From contig NC_017249.1 of the NCBI RefSeq assembly GCF_000284375.1, positions 7,619,001 to 7,683,000 of the forward strand: DNA of 64,000 nucleotides, given 5' to 3'. Origin of the DNA: Bradyrhizobium japonicum USDA 6 (GTDB lineage: Bacteria; Pseudomonadota; Alphaproteobacteria; Rhizobiales; Xanthobacteraceae). The notes below the pieces were generated by a model that worked only from the letters and a program-made list of their open reading frames with translations, had not been told where the DNA came from and searched no databases. The position numbers were made by a program, and so were the translations under genes. Below, in pieces: positions 1 through 9,657 of the stretch (position 1 is the stretch's first letter; each line of letters begins with the position of its first letter).

Positions 1-41
1 CCGGCCGCGTCGTGTTTGCCCGGCTCGAGACCGCGCCGTGA
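1..41 (+). CDS. 3' end of an upstream gene (partial)
   Basis: The reading frame starting at base 3 is open from the window edge and ends in TGA at 39-41, giving the C-terminal residues GRVVFARLETAP. Its stop shares the A of the ATG that starts the next gene, so the two are probably translationally coupled and co-transcribed. Too little is visible to name the product. A membrane-fusion or polysaccharide accessory protein would fit a synthase operon, but that is a guess. Confidence 0.5.
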   Translation, partial: GRVVFARLETAP

Positions 42-1978
42 TGATGGCGTTGACGCCAGGCCTGATTGTGCTCGGCGCCTTCATGGCGGTCGTGCCGCTG
101 CTCAGGCGCGACAGCGCAATGGCGCGCTCGTTCCTGGCCATCGTGTCGCTGGTATTCCTGTTCCGCTATCTCTACTGGCGCGTCACGGCGACGCTCCCGC
201 CGCCGCATCTGACGGCCGATGCCGTGATCGGGTATCCCTTCATGCTGCTGGAGGCGGCCTCGCTCGTCGCGGTCGCGTTGTCCCTGCTGTTTCTGAGCCG
301 GACCATCGACCGCACCGGTGCGGCAAGGATCGACGGCCGCGCCACCGATCCGTACGCGCCGCTGATCGACGTCTTCATCTGCACCTACAACGAGGAACGA
401 TCGATCCTCGAGCGCACGATCATCGGCGCGACCGGTATGGAGTATGGCAACTATCGCGTCTGGGTGCTCGACGACGGCCGACGGCCGTGGCTGCGGCGGC
501 TCGCAGGCGAACTCGGCTGCCATTATCTGACGCGGCCCGACAACCACCATGCCAAGGCCGGCAACATCAACCACGCACTCCGGCACGTCGGCAAGCTGCC
601 GGAGTCGCCCGCCTTCGTCGCCATCCTCGACGCGGATTTCGTGCCGCGGCCCGACTTCCTCGCGCGCACCATCTCGCTGATGGACGATGCGTCGGTCGGC
701 GTGGTGCAGACACCGCAGCACTTCATCAATCCCGATCCGATCCAGACCAACCTCGCCGCGACGGACGTGTGGCCCGACGAGCAACGCTTCTTCTTCGACA
801 TCCTGATGCCGGCGAAGGACGCCTGGGGCGTCGCCTTCTGCTGCGGCACCTCATCTCTCATCCGCTACCCCGGGCTGATGCGGATCGGCGGCTTTCCGAC
901 CGATTCGGTGACGGAAGACTATCTCGTCACGCTGCGCCTGAAGGAGTACGGCCTCACCACGATCTATCTCAACGAGCGGCTGACGATCGGGCTCGCGCCG
1001 GAGGGGCTGAAGGAATACATCACCCAGCGCGCCCGCTGGTGCCTCGGCTTCATGCAGATCATCCGCGGCCGCAGCGGACCGTTCTCGCGGGAGTCAAAAC
1101 TCTCCTTCATCGACCGGCTCTCGCTGGTCGATGCTTTCATGAGCTGGTCGGCGGTCTACACGTCGAAGGTCGCGGGTCTCGTCGTGCCCTGGCTGTTCCT
1201 GCTATTCGGCATCAAGGCGGTGCAGGCGGACCTCACTGAGCTCTTACGCTTCTTCCTGCCGTTCTACGTCTGGCACGGGCTCAGCATGGCCTGGCTGTCG
1301 CACGGCCGTTCGCTCGCCATGATGACCGACGTCTCGCAACTCATCGCCGCGCCCGCGGTGCTCAGGGCGGTGGTAGCCGGCCTGGCGAAGCCGAAGGGAC
1401 ACAAATTCAAGGTCACGGCAAAGGGCGGCGACCGCGACAGGCGATTCGTCGAATGGCCGCTGCTGCGAATCTATGGCTGCGCGCTTCTCATCACGCTCAC
1501 GGCCATTGCCTATGCCTTCATCCTGCACCAGCGTGGCGAGAACATCGCCTATGGCGGACTGGCCCTGGCCTGGAGCCTCTACAATGCGCTCATCCTCACC
1601 GTGGTCTGCTTCGTCTGCATCGAGCAGCCACGCAAGCGCAAGGCGGAACGCTTCAATCGCAACGAGCCGGTCCTGTTGCGTCAGGACGGCAAGTCACATC
1701 TCGCGCGGCTCGCGGACATCTCCATTACCGGCGCCCGGCTGATCGATCCCGATCCGCCGCTCCCCGGCAGCACGATCGAATGCCGGATCTACGGCCGCGC
1801 GATCGCGGCCATCGTGGTGCGGCGAACGACGGATGGATTCGCAGTCCGCTTCGAGGAAGGCATGGACACGCGCGTGCATGCGATCCGGGCGTTCTATGCC
1901 GGCGAATATGTCCGCGCCTATCGCGGCGTCAGAGCGCTCCCGGTCGGAAAGGCGCTGCTGATGCGCCTGTTCGGCTAG
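41..1978 (+). CDS. Cellulose-synthase-like family 2 glycosyltransferase with C-terminal PilZ domain
   Basis: Membrane processive glycosyltransferase of the BcsA type, about 645 residues. Three hydrophobic segments lie in the first 95 residues, followed by a GT2 catalytic domain with DVFICTYNEE, the VLDDG aspartate, the DAD motif in AILDADF, the TED motif and QRARW in place of QxxRW. Four more membrane segments and a PilZ domain follow, with an Arg-rich RKRKAERFNRNEP stretch and DISITGARL, the expected c-di-GMP-binding elements. It is shorter than typical BcsA (700-870 residues). Activity is probably switched on by c-di-GMP. The ATG at 41 overlaps the stop of the preceding gene; a GTG at 38 is an alternative. 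The polymer made (cellulose or another beta-glucan) cannot be told from sequence. Confidence 0.85.
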   Translation: MMALTPGLIVLGAFMAVVPLLRRDSAMARSFLAIVSLVFLFRYLYWRVTATLPPPHLTADAVIGYPFMLLEAASLVAVALSLLFLSRTIDRTGAARIDGRATDPYAPLIDVFICTYNEERSILERTIIGATGMEYGNYRVWVLDDGRRPWLRRLAGELGCHYLTRPDNHHAKAGNINHALRHVGKLPESPAFVAILDADFVPRPDFLARTISLMDDASVGVVQTPQHFINPDPIQTNLAATDVWPDEQRFFFDILMPAKDAWGVAFCCGTSSLIRYPGLMRIGGFPTDSVTEDYLVTLRLKEYGLTTIYLNERLTIGLAPEGLKEYITQRARWCLGFMQIIRGRSGPFSRESKLSFIDRLSLVDAFMSWSAVYTSKVAGLVVPWLFLLFGIKAVQADLTELLRFFLPFYVWHGLSMAWLSHGRSLAMMTDVSQLIAAPAVLRAVVAGLAKPKGHKFKVTAKGGDRDRRFVEWPLLRIYGCALLITLTAIAYAFILHQRGENIAYGGLALAWSLYNALILTVVCFVCIEQPRKRKAERFNRNEPVLLRQDGKSHLARLADISITGARLIDPDPPLPGSTIECRIYGRAIAAIVVRRTTDGFAVRFEEGMDTRVHAIRAFYAGEYVRAYRGVRALPVGKALLMRLFG

Positions 1979-2101
1979 GCCGGCGCGACATCCGCTCGCT
2001 CGCAATCCCTCCGCCGGCGTGGCATGGAAAGGATGGCCTGAGGCCGTCACTTCACCTAGACTTCGCGCGAATCCACGCCTGCCCTCCCCGCCGGAACCCC
2101 T

Positions 2102-3403
2102 ATGCTCCAGACCCGATTTGCGATCGCAACCGTCGCGCTCCTCGCATGCTCCGCGACCGCCTCCGCCCAGTTCGCGCCACCACCCGCCAAGCCCATCGCG
2201 CCCAAAGCCACAGCCCCGTCGTCACGCGCCGCCTCGTGCCACAATGGCGCGAGCTTCGATCGGTTCCTGGCCGACGTGAAGAGCCAGGCGATCGCTGCTG
2301 GCGTGTCGCAGCGGACGATATCGGAGGCCTCGCCCTATCTCGTCTATGACCAGGGCATCGTCAATCGCGACCGCGGCCAGCGCGTGTTCGGCCAGCTCTT
2401 CACCGAATTTGCCGGCCGCATGGCCGCGCCCTATCGCATGCAGAACGGCCAGCAGCACATCAAGCACCACGCGGCTGCGTTCGCGCGCGCCGAAAAAGAA
2501 TACGGCGTGCCGCCGGCGGTGATCGCCGCGTTCTGGGGCCTCGAGAGCGATTTCGGCGTCAACATGGGCAACCTGCCGACGCTGAAATCGCTGGTGTCGC
2601 TTGCCTATGACTGCCGGCGCTCGGAGATGTTCGTGAACGAGACCATCGCCGCGCTGAAGATCATCGACCGTGGCGATCTCACACCCGACGAGATGGTCGG
2701 CTCCTGGGCCGGCGAGCTCGGGCAGACGCAGTTTTTGCCCGTGCATTACGTCAACTACGCCGTCGACTATGACGGCGACGGCCGGCGCGATCTCTTGCGC
2801 AGCGAGGACGACGTAATCGGCTCGACCGCGAACTACATCGCCAACGGATTGAAGTGGCGGCGCGGTGAGCCGTGGCTCGAAGAGATCAAGGTGCCGCAGA
2901 ACCTGCCCTGGGATCAGACCGACCTCACGGTGCAGCAGCCGCGCTCGAAATGGGCGCAGTTGGGAGTCACCTATCCCGACGGCCGTCCGCTGCCGAACGA
3001 CAATCTCGCGGCGTCCGTGCTGCTGCCGATGGGACGCAACGGACCTGCCTTCATGGCGTATGCGAATTTCGCGGCCTACACCGAGTGGAATAATTCGCTG
3101 ATCTATTCGACCACGGCGGGTTATCTCGCCACCCGCATCGCCGGCGCGGCTCCGATGCGCAAGCCGGCCCAACCGGTCGCGCAACTGCCGTTCAATGAGC
3201 TCAAGCAATTGCAGCAGCTCCTGGTTCAGGCCGGCTTCAATGTCGGCAAGGTCGATGGCGTGCTGGGCCAGCAGAGCCGCGCCGCCGTGAAGGCGATGCA
3301 GATCAAATACGGCCTGCCCGCCGATTCCTGGCCGACCGCCGAGCTGCTCGCGCGGATGCGCGGCGGCACGGCCCAGGCGCAGCCGGCGAGCGCAGTCCGC
3401 TGA
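2102..3403 (+). CDS. Lytic murein transglycosylase (MltB/SLT_2 type) with peptidoglycan-binding domain
   Basis: Cleaves the glycan strand of peptidoglycan to 1,6-anhydro products in the periplasm. A signal peptide occupies about residues 1-22, ending ATASA. The SLT_2 domain carries the catalytic glutamate in FWGLESDFGVNMG and the family motifs AGELGQTQFLPVHY and DYDGDGRRDL. A C-terminal PG_binding_1 domain (about residues 360-420) starts FNELKQLQQLLVQAGF. The 433-residue length is normal for the family. It lies about 120 bp downstream of the PilZ synthase on the same strand, so co-expression is possible but not shown. A hairpin repeat follows directly. Confidence 0.9.
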   Translation: MLQTRFAIATVALLACSATASAQFAPPPAKPIAPKATAPSSRAASCHNGASFDRFLADVKSQAIAAGVSQRTISEASPYLVYDQGIVNRDRGQRVFGQLFTEFAGRMAAPYRMQNGQQHIKHHAAAFARAEKEYGVPPAVIAAFWGLESDFGVNMGNLPTLKSLVSLAYDCRRSEMFVNETIAALKIIDRGDLTPDEMVGSWAGELGQTQFLPVHYVNYAVDYDGDGRRDLLRSEDDVIGSTANYIANGLKWRRGEPWLEEIKVPQNLPWDQTDLTVQQPRSKWAQLGVTYPDGRPLPNDNLAASVLLPMGRNGPAFMAYANFAAYTEWNNSLIYSTTAGYLATRIAGAAPMRKPAQPVAQLPFNELKQLQQLLVQAGFNVGKVDGVLGQQSRAAVKAMQIKYGLPADSWPTAELLARMRGGTAQAQPASAVR

Positions 3404-3413
3404 ACCCTCCTCC

Positions 3414-3535
3414 GTCATGCCCCGCCTAGTGCGCAATTGCGCACGGGGGCGGGGCATCCAGTACTCCGCAGCCCCTCGATTGAATCACAGGCGTCTCGGC
3501 GTACCGGATCGCCCGGTCAAGCCGGGCGATGATAG
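3414..3535. repeat. Intergenic hairpin repeat, family A copy 1
   Basis: This 122-bp element begins GTCATGCCCCGCC, contains the perfect 16-bp palindrome GTGCGCAATTGCGCAC at 3429-3444 and ends with CGCCCGGTCAAGCCGGGCG. A second copy with about 85 percent identity lies at 41085-41205. The element is non-coding and follows the stop of the transglycosylase gene, so it could also act as an RNA-level terminator or processing site. Confidence 0.8.
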
Positions 3536-3684
3536 CGAGGGTGTGGTTGCGATGACACTGTGGGTGTCGCTCGGTAGAATTTTCGCACCGCACAAGCCGC
3601 TCTCGCGATTGTATTTTTCCATGAGGCTCCCATGTCAGTGGCTCAGGTTTCTCCCGAGATTTCCCTCATCGAAGCGAGCATCAC

Positions 3685-4188
3685 ATGTCCTTCCACGACG
3701 CCGTCGTTCCTGCTTACTTGCAAATGCTGAACAGCCTCACCGGCCTGATCACCAAGGCGGAGGCGCATTGCACGGCCAAAAAGATCGACCCGAGTGTCCT
3801 GCTGGGCTCCCGCCTGTTCCCGGACATGCTGCCGCTGTCGAAGCAGATCCAGTTCGTCAGCGAGTTAGCGACCAAGGGCTGCGCGCGGCTGACGCAGAGC
3901 GAAGTACCCTCGACGCCCGATACCGAGATCAGTTTCGCCGCATTGAAGCAGCGGCTGGCAAAGACGATCGACTACGTGAATTCGTTCAAGCCCGAGCAGT
4001 TCGAAGGCGCCGACGCCAGGGACGTCACCTTCCCGGTCGGCTCTGACAAATCCATCACCATGAAGGGGCAGCAGTTCCTGAGCTCCTTCTCGCTGCCGAA
4101 CTTGTATTTCCACGCGACGACCGCGTACGACATCCTGCGCCACAACGGCGTCGAGATCGGAAAGCGCGATTTCCTCGGCACGAACTGA
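3685..4188 (+). CDS. DUF1993 domain-containing protein
   Basis: A 167-residue soluble protein matching the DUF1993 family, which has a DinB-like helical-bundle fold. It begins MSFHDAVVPAYLQMLNSL and contains the family stretches LGSRLFPDMLPLSKQIQF and FSLPNLYFHATTAYDILRHNG, with the histidines expected in that fold. No signal peptide is seen. Function is unknown. It stands alone between an intergenic repeat and an Old Yellow Enzyme gene 178 bp downstream. Confidence 0.8.
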   Translation: MSFHDAVVPAYLQMLNSLTGLITKAEAHCTAKKIDPSVLLGSRLFPDMLPLSKQIQFVSELATKGCARLTQSEVPSTPDTEISFAALKQRLAKTIDYVNSFKPEQFEGADARDVTFPVGSDKSITMKGQQFLSSFSLPNLYFHATTAYDILRHNGVEIGKRDFLGTN

Positions 4189-4366
4189 TTTGCCAAATCG
4201 CACGACGCCGTAGCGGAATTCTGCTGCCGCGGCCGGAATTGCACATGAATCATGCTGCGCGGGCCAGGCCGCGTAGCTCGCCTCCACTTTCCGTATGACT
4301 CCTCCCTTGCGCCTGATGTCGCGATGCACAAGTGTTCGTGATCTCTCACCGCCTGGAAGCATTCCC

Positions 4367-5467
4367 ATGAGCCGCCCGACCAAATTGCTAGAGACCTACA
4401 AGCTCGGTCCGATCACACTGGCCAACCGCCTCGTGATGGCGCCGCTGACGCGCAACCGCGCCGCGCCCGGCACGTTCGTGCCGAGCCCGCTTGCCGCCGA
4501 TTATTACGGCCAGCGCGCCTCCGCAGGTCTCCTGGTCACCGAAGCGAGCCAGATCTCACAGCAGGGCCAGGGCTACCAGGACACGCCCGGCATCTACAGC
4601 AAGGACCAGGTCGCCGGCTGGCGCAAGGTCACCGACCGCGTGCATGAGCGCGGCGGCAAGATCTTCATCCAGCTCTGGCATGTCGGCCGCATTTCGCATG
4701 TCGATCTCCAGGCCAATGGCGCAGCCCCGGTGGCGCCGAGCGCGATCCGCGCCAAGGGCAAGACCTTCGTCAACGGCACCTTCGCCGACGTCTCCGAGCC
4801 CCGCGCGCTCGAGCTCTCCGAGCTTCCCGGTATCATCGACGACTTCAAGCGCGCCACCAAGAATGCGCTCGAGGCCGGTTTCGACGGCGTCGAGATCCAC
4901 GGCGCCAACGGCTATCTGCTCGACCAGTTCGCCAGGGACGGCGCCAACAAGCGTACCGATGCTTACGGTGGCTCCATCGAAAACCGCGCGCGGCTGATGC
5001 TGGAGGTCTCCAGGGCTGTTGCCGCCGAGGCCGGCGCCGACCGCACCGGCATCCGCATCTCGCCGGTGACGCCGGCCAACGATCTCTCCGATTCCAATCC
5101 GCAGGCCTTGTTCGATCACATCGTCGACGGCCTCAGCGCGCTCAAGCTGGTCTATCTGCACGTGGTCGAAGGCGCCACCGGCGGCCCGCGCGACATCGCC
5201 CCGTTCGACTATGCGGGCCTGCGCAAGCGCTTCACCGGCGCCTACATCGCCAACAACGGCTACGACTTCGATCTCGCGACCAAGGTGCTGGACGAGAACG
5301 CGGCCGATCTCATCGCGTTCGGCAAGCCGTTCATCTCCAACCCCGACCTCGTCGAACGGCTGAAGTCGGGCGCGGCGCTGAACGACTGGGACAAGACCAC
5401 GTTCTACGGCGGCGGCGCCAAGGGCTACACGGATTATCCGACGCTTGCGGCCGAGCCGGCGGAGTAG
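4367..5467 (+). CDS. Alkene reductase, Old Yellow Enzyme family (NemA-like)
   Basis: FMN-dependent oxidoreductase, 366 residues, a (beta/alpha)8 barrel that reduces activated C=C bonds or nitro compounds with NAD(P)H. Family marks are VMAPLTRNRA near the N-terminus, FIQLWHVGRISH, the His/Asn substrate pair in HGANGYLLDQF, YGGSIENRARLMLEV, and the C-terminal phosphate-binding region NNGYDFDLA followed by FGKPFISNPDL. The ATG at 4367 (MSRPTKLLETYKLG) was chosen because homologues begin there; the open frame extends 24 codons upstream. No linked regulator is visible. The exact physiological substrate is unknown. Confidence 0.9.
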   Translation: MSRPTKLLETYKLGPITLANRLVMAPLTRNRAAPGTFVPSPLAADYYGQRASAGLLVTEASQISQQGQGYQDTPGIYSKDQVAGWRKVTDRVHERGGKIFIQLWHVGRISHVDLQANGAAPVAPSAIRAKGKTFVNGTFADVSEPRALELSELPGIIDDFKRATKNALEAGFDGVEIHGANGYLLDQFARDGANKRTDAYGGSIENRARLMLEVSRAVAAEAGADRTGIRISPVTPANDLSDSNPQALFDHIVDGLSALKLVYLHVVEGATGGPRDIAPFDYAGLRKRFTGAYIANNGYDFDLATKVLDENAADLIAFGKPFISNPDLVERLKSGAALNDWDKTTFYGGGAKGYTDYPTLAAEPAE

Positions 5468-5491
5468 GACGACGCCGTCGCTCCATCCTCC

Positions 5492-5576
5492 GTCATTGCG
5501 AGGAGCTCTTGCGACGAAGCAATCCAGACTGCCTCTCTGGAGATATCCTGGATTGCTTCGCTGCGCTCGCAATGAC
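5492..5576. repeat. Intergenic hairpin repeat, family B copy 1
   Basis: The element starts GTCATTGCGAG and ends with its inverse CTCGCAATGAC, with inner arms GAAGCAATCCAG and CTGGATTGCTTC. It lies between the convergent ends of the Old Yellow Enzyme gene and glpV. Related copies are at 25079-25156, 50250-50327 and, decayed, at 29063-29125. Confidence 0.85.
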
Positions 5577-5613
5577 GATGTGGAGGCAGTGCGCTTGACT
5601 TACAACAAGAAAA

Positions 5614-5635
5614 AGGCCGGGATCGCTCCCGGCCT
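5614..5635 (-). terminator. Rho-independent terminator of the glp operon
   Basis: Stem AGGCCGGGA / TCCCGGCCT with a 4-nt loop. On the minus strand it is followed by TTTTTCTTGTTG, a good U-tract, and it sits about 30 bp beyond the glpV stop. It may also stop plus-strand transcription from the Old Yellow Enzyme gene, although the plus-strand T-run is short. Confidence 0.8.
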
Positions 5636-5662
5636 TTCGTGTTTGATGACGCTACGCGCCGC

Positions 5663-7459
5663 TTACTTCGCTTCCGCGCGCTTGGGCGGGGACGCCGGCC
5701 ACGACTTGATCAGCGTGTCGTAGTCGACCGTCTCACCCTTCGGCTTCTCGTTGGCGAGCTTGCGCTGCGGCGCGATGGTGCCGTCCTTCTGGGCCTTGGC
5801 GTACCAGTATTCAGCGGTCTCCTTCTTGTGCAGCTTCGGACCGCAGGCGCCCTGCACGCCGGACTTCTCGAGGCGCTCCATGACGGAGTCCTGAGCGGCC
5901 GCGAGTGCATCCATCGCGGCTTGCGGCGTCTTCGCACCGGACGACGCATCGCCGATGTTCTGCCACCAGAGCTGCGCGAGCTTCGGATAGTCAGGCACGT
6001 TGTTGCCGGTCGGGGTCCACTGCACGCGTGCGGGCGAGCGGTAGAACTCGATCAGGCCGCCGAGCTTCGGTGCACGCTCGGTGAACGACTTGTCCCAGAT
6101 GTCGGATTCACGGATGAAGGTGAGACCGACATGGCTCTTCTTCAGCGACACCGTCTTGGAGACGATGAACTGGAGATAGAGCCAGGCCGCCTTGCGGCGG
6201 TCTGCCGGGGTCGACTTCAACAGCGTGAGCGAGCCGGCGTCCTGGTAGCCGAGCTTCATGCCTTCCTTCCAGTACGAACCGTGCGGCGACGGAGCCATAC
6301 GCCATTTCGGCGTACCGTCCGCGTTCATCACGGCGATGCCGGGCTTCACCATGTCGGCGGTGAAGGCGGTGTACCAGAACATCTGCTGGGCGATGTTGCC
6401 CTGCGCCGGCACGGGACCGGACTCGGAGAAGGTCATGCCCTGGGCCTGCGGCGGGGCATACTTCTTCATCCACTCGAGGTACTTGGTGATCGAGTAGACC
6501 GCAGCCGGGCCGTTGGTGTCGCCACCGCGCTCGACCGAGGAGCCGACCGGACGGCAGCCTTCCATGCGGATGCCCCATTCGTCGACCGGCAGACCGTTCG
6601 GAATGCCCTTGTCGCCATTGCCGGCCATCGACAGCCAGGCGTCGGTGAAACGCCAGCCGAGCGACGGGTCCTTCTTGCCATAGTCCATATGGCCGTAGAC
6701 CTTGACGCCGTTGATCTCCTTGATGTCGTTGGTGAAGAACTCGGCGATGTCTTCGTAAGCCGACCAGTTCACGGGCACGCCGAGCTCGTAGCCATACTTG
6801 GCCTTGAACTTGGCTTTGTAGTCCGGGTTGGTGAACCAGTCATAGCGGAACCAATAGAGGTTCGCGAACTGCTGGTCGGGCAGCTGGTAGAGCTTGCCGT
6901 CCGGCGCGGTGCCGAACGACTTGCCGATGAAGTCGTTGACGTCGAGCTGGGGATCGGTGACGTCCTTGCCCTCGCCGGTCATGTAATCGGACAGTGCGAT
7001 GGTCTGGCCGTAGCGGAAGTGCGTGCCGATCAGATCGGAATCGTTGATCCAGCCGTCATAGACGTTCTTGCCGGACTGCATCTGGGTCTGCAGCTTCTCG
7101 ACGACGTCACCTTCCTGGATGATGTCGTGCTTGAGCTTGATGCCGGTGAGCTCGGAGAATGCCTTTGCCAGCGTCTGCGACTCGTATTCGTGGGTCGCGA
7201 TGGTCTCGGAGACGACGTTGATCTCCATGCCCTTGAAGGGCTCGGCGGCCTTGGCGAACCACTCCAGCTCCTTCTTCTGCTCGTCCTTCGACAGCGTCGA
7301 GGGCTGGAATTCCGCAATCCACTTCTGGATCGCGGCGTCGTCGGCGGCGCGGACCGGCGCCGAGACGGCGAACGACACCGCAACGATGGCGGCGGCGCTG
7401 GACATGGTCAGAAAGCTATTCTTGGTCAAAGGACCTTTCCTTCTCCTAAACTGTCGCAT
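5663..7459 (-). CDS. glpV: Glycerol ABC transporter substrate-binding protein
   Basis: Periplasmic binding component of the rhizobial glycerol importer, about 598 residues, which is long for a carbohydrate-binding protein. A signal peptide runs from MRQFRRRKGPLTKNSF through a hydrophobic core to APVRA, with mature protein beginning ADDAAIQKW. The start at 7459 was chosen because GGAGGA lies just upstream; the open frame continues 45 codons further without family similarity. It is the last gene of glpDSTPQUV and is followed by a terminator. Assignment rests on locus order and on family resemblance to glycerol/carbohydrate-binding proteins. Ligand choice follows from co-location with glpD and glpR. 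Confidence 0.85.
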   Translation of the reverse strand: MRQFRRRKGPLTKNSFLTMSSAAAIVAVSFAVSAPVRAADDAAIQKWIAEFQPSTLSKDEQKKELEWFAKAAEPFKGMEINVVSETIATHEYESQTLAKAFSELTGIKLKHDIIQEGDVVEKLQTQMQSGKNVYDGWINDSDLIGTHFRYGQTIALSDYMTGEGKDVTDPQLDVNDFIGKSFGTAPDGKLYQLPDQQFANLYWFRYDWFTNPDYKAKFKAKYGYELGVPVNWSAYEDIAEFFTNDIKEINGVKVYGHMDYGKKDPSLGWRFTDAWLSMAGNGDKGIPNGLPVDEWGIRMEGCRPVGSSVERGGDTNGPAAVYSITKYLEWMKKYAPPQAQGMTFSESGPVPAQGNIAQQMFWYTAFTADMVKPGIAVMNADGTPKWRMAPSPHGSYWKEGMKLGYQDAGSLTLLKSTPADRRKAAWLYLQFIVSKTVSLKKSHVGLTFIRESDIWDKSFTERAPKLGGLIEFYRSPARVQWTPTGNNVPDYPKLAQLWWQNIGDASSGAKTPQAAMDALAAAQDSVMERLEKSGVQGACGPKLHKKETAEYWYAKAQKDGTIAPQRKLANEKPKGETVDYDTLIKSWPASPPKRAEAK

Positions 7460-7536
7460 GTTGTTCCTCCGTTGCAGCGACAAAATTTTATACAGGCCCG
7501 GGTTTGCCCCCGGATCTGGCCGTCCCTTCGCGAGCT

Positions 7537-7866
7537 TCAGACCGTGCGAAAAATGAGCACGGCCGTGGCCAGCGAAATCCCACTTGCGAGCCACAGGCTC
7601 GAAATCTCAAAACCTTCCTCGCCGACCGGCAGGGTGGCGAGTGTATCGGTGCCGGCGAAGGCGATCCACAGAAGGTGGATGACCGCCGCCGTGATCAGGG
7701 AGATGAACAGGCGGTCGCCCCGCGTCGTCGGAATGCTGAGCACGCCGACGCGCTCGGCCTCGGGATAGACCGCGGCGAGGTAAGTCATGACCGCGAGGGT
7801 GCAGGCGAGCGCCACGAAGAAGATCGCGGTCGGCAGCGTCCAGGCCATCCATGCAATAGATTCCAT
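7537..7866 (-). CDS. glpU: DUF2160 small membrane protein of the glycerol transporter
   Basis: A 109-residue protein with three likely membrane segments (TAIFFVALACTLAVMTYLAAVY, FISLITAAVIHLLWIAFA and the C-terminal LWLASGISLATAVLIFRTV). It matches DUF2160, a family found almost only beside glycerol ABC transporter genes in alphaproteobacteria. It sits 10 bp after glpQ and 77 bp before glpV in the same direction. Its role in transport is not established; an accessory membrane subunit is the natural inference. Confidence 0.85.
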   Translation of the reverse strand: MESIAWMAWTLPTAIFFVALACTLAVMTYLAAVYPEAERVGVLSIPTTRGDRLFISLITAAVIHLLWIAFAGTDTLATLPVGEEGFEISSLWLASGISLATAVLIFRTV

Positions 7867-7876
7867 CGATGCCTCC

Positions 7877-8682
<806 letters not shown>

Positions 8683-8683
<1 letters not shown>

Positions 8684-9657
8684 CAGGCCACTCCTTCCTT
8701 CGGCTTGAGCGCGGGCGCAGGCTGGAGCGCGCCAGCTAGCTTGGGCTCCGCCGCCGGCTCCTTCTCCGCCTGTGCCTTACGCTCGACGCCGGCATTGGTC
8801 ATGACGGTGTAAAAGATCCAGCAGACGATCAGGATGATGAGGTTGTAGACCAGCGACAGCGCTGCCGCCTTGCCCAGGTCGAACTGGCCGAGCGCAATCT
8901 TGACGAGCTCGATCGACACGAAGGTGGTCGAGTTGCCGGGACCGCCGCCGGTGACGACGAACGGCTCGGTGTAGATCATGAAACTGTCCATGAAGCGCAG
9001 CAGCACCGCGATCAGCAGCACGCGGTTCATCTTGGGCAGCTGGATCGCCTTGAACACGGCCCAGCGCGAGGCGCCGTCGATCTGCGCGGCCTGGTAATAG
9101 GCCTCAGGAATCGACTTCAGACCGGCATAGCAGAGCAGCGCGACGAGGCTGGTCCAGTGCCAGACGTCCATCACGATGACGGTGACCCAGGCATCGACGT
9201 CGTTGGAGACGTAATTGTAGTCGAAGCCGATGTGGTTGAGCACATAGCCCATCAGACCGATGTCGGGCCGGCCAAAAATCTGCCAGATCGTGCCGACCAC
9301 GTTCCACGGAATCAGCAGCGGCAGCGCGAGGATGACGAGGCAGGCCGCCACCGTCCAGCCCTGGCGCGGCATCGACAGCGCGATGACGATGCCGAGCGGC
9401 ACCTCGATCGCGAGGATCACCATCGAGAAGAACAGATTGCGGCCGAGCGAGGCCAGGAAGCGGCCGCCGAGGTCGGTCGAGGGATCGAGCAGTTCCTTGA
9501 ACCAGCCGACGCCGTTCCAGAAGAACTGGTTGTTGCCGAAGGTGTCCTGCATCGAATAGTTCACGACCGTCATCAGCGGCAGCACCGCCGAGAAGGCCAC
9601 GACCAGGAACACCGGCAGCACCAGGAACCAGGCTTTTTGGTTGACGGTCTTGTCCAT
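8683..9657 (-). CDS. glpP: Glycerol ABC transporter permease (MalF-like)
   Basis: A 324-residue permease and partner of GlpQ. It begins with a membrane helix (AWFLVLPVFLVVAFSAVLPLM) and carries the EAA-type loop KSIPEAYYQAAQIDGASRWAVF for contact with the ATPase subunits. About six helices are visible, followed by a charged Ala/Glu/Pro-rich C-terminal tail of roughly 30 residues. Start and stop overlap neighbouring genes by single bases, so glpT, glpP and glpQ are tightly coupled. Confidence 0.9.

Noticed and set aside
3414..3535. Palindromic repeats considered as CRISPR
   Set aside because: Copies are dispersed over tens of kilobases, not regularly spaced, with no spacers and no cas genes.
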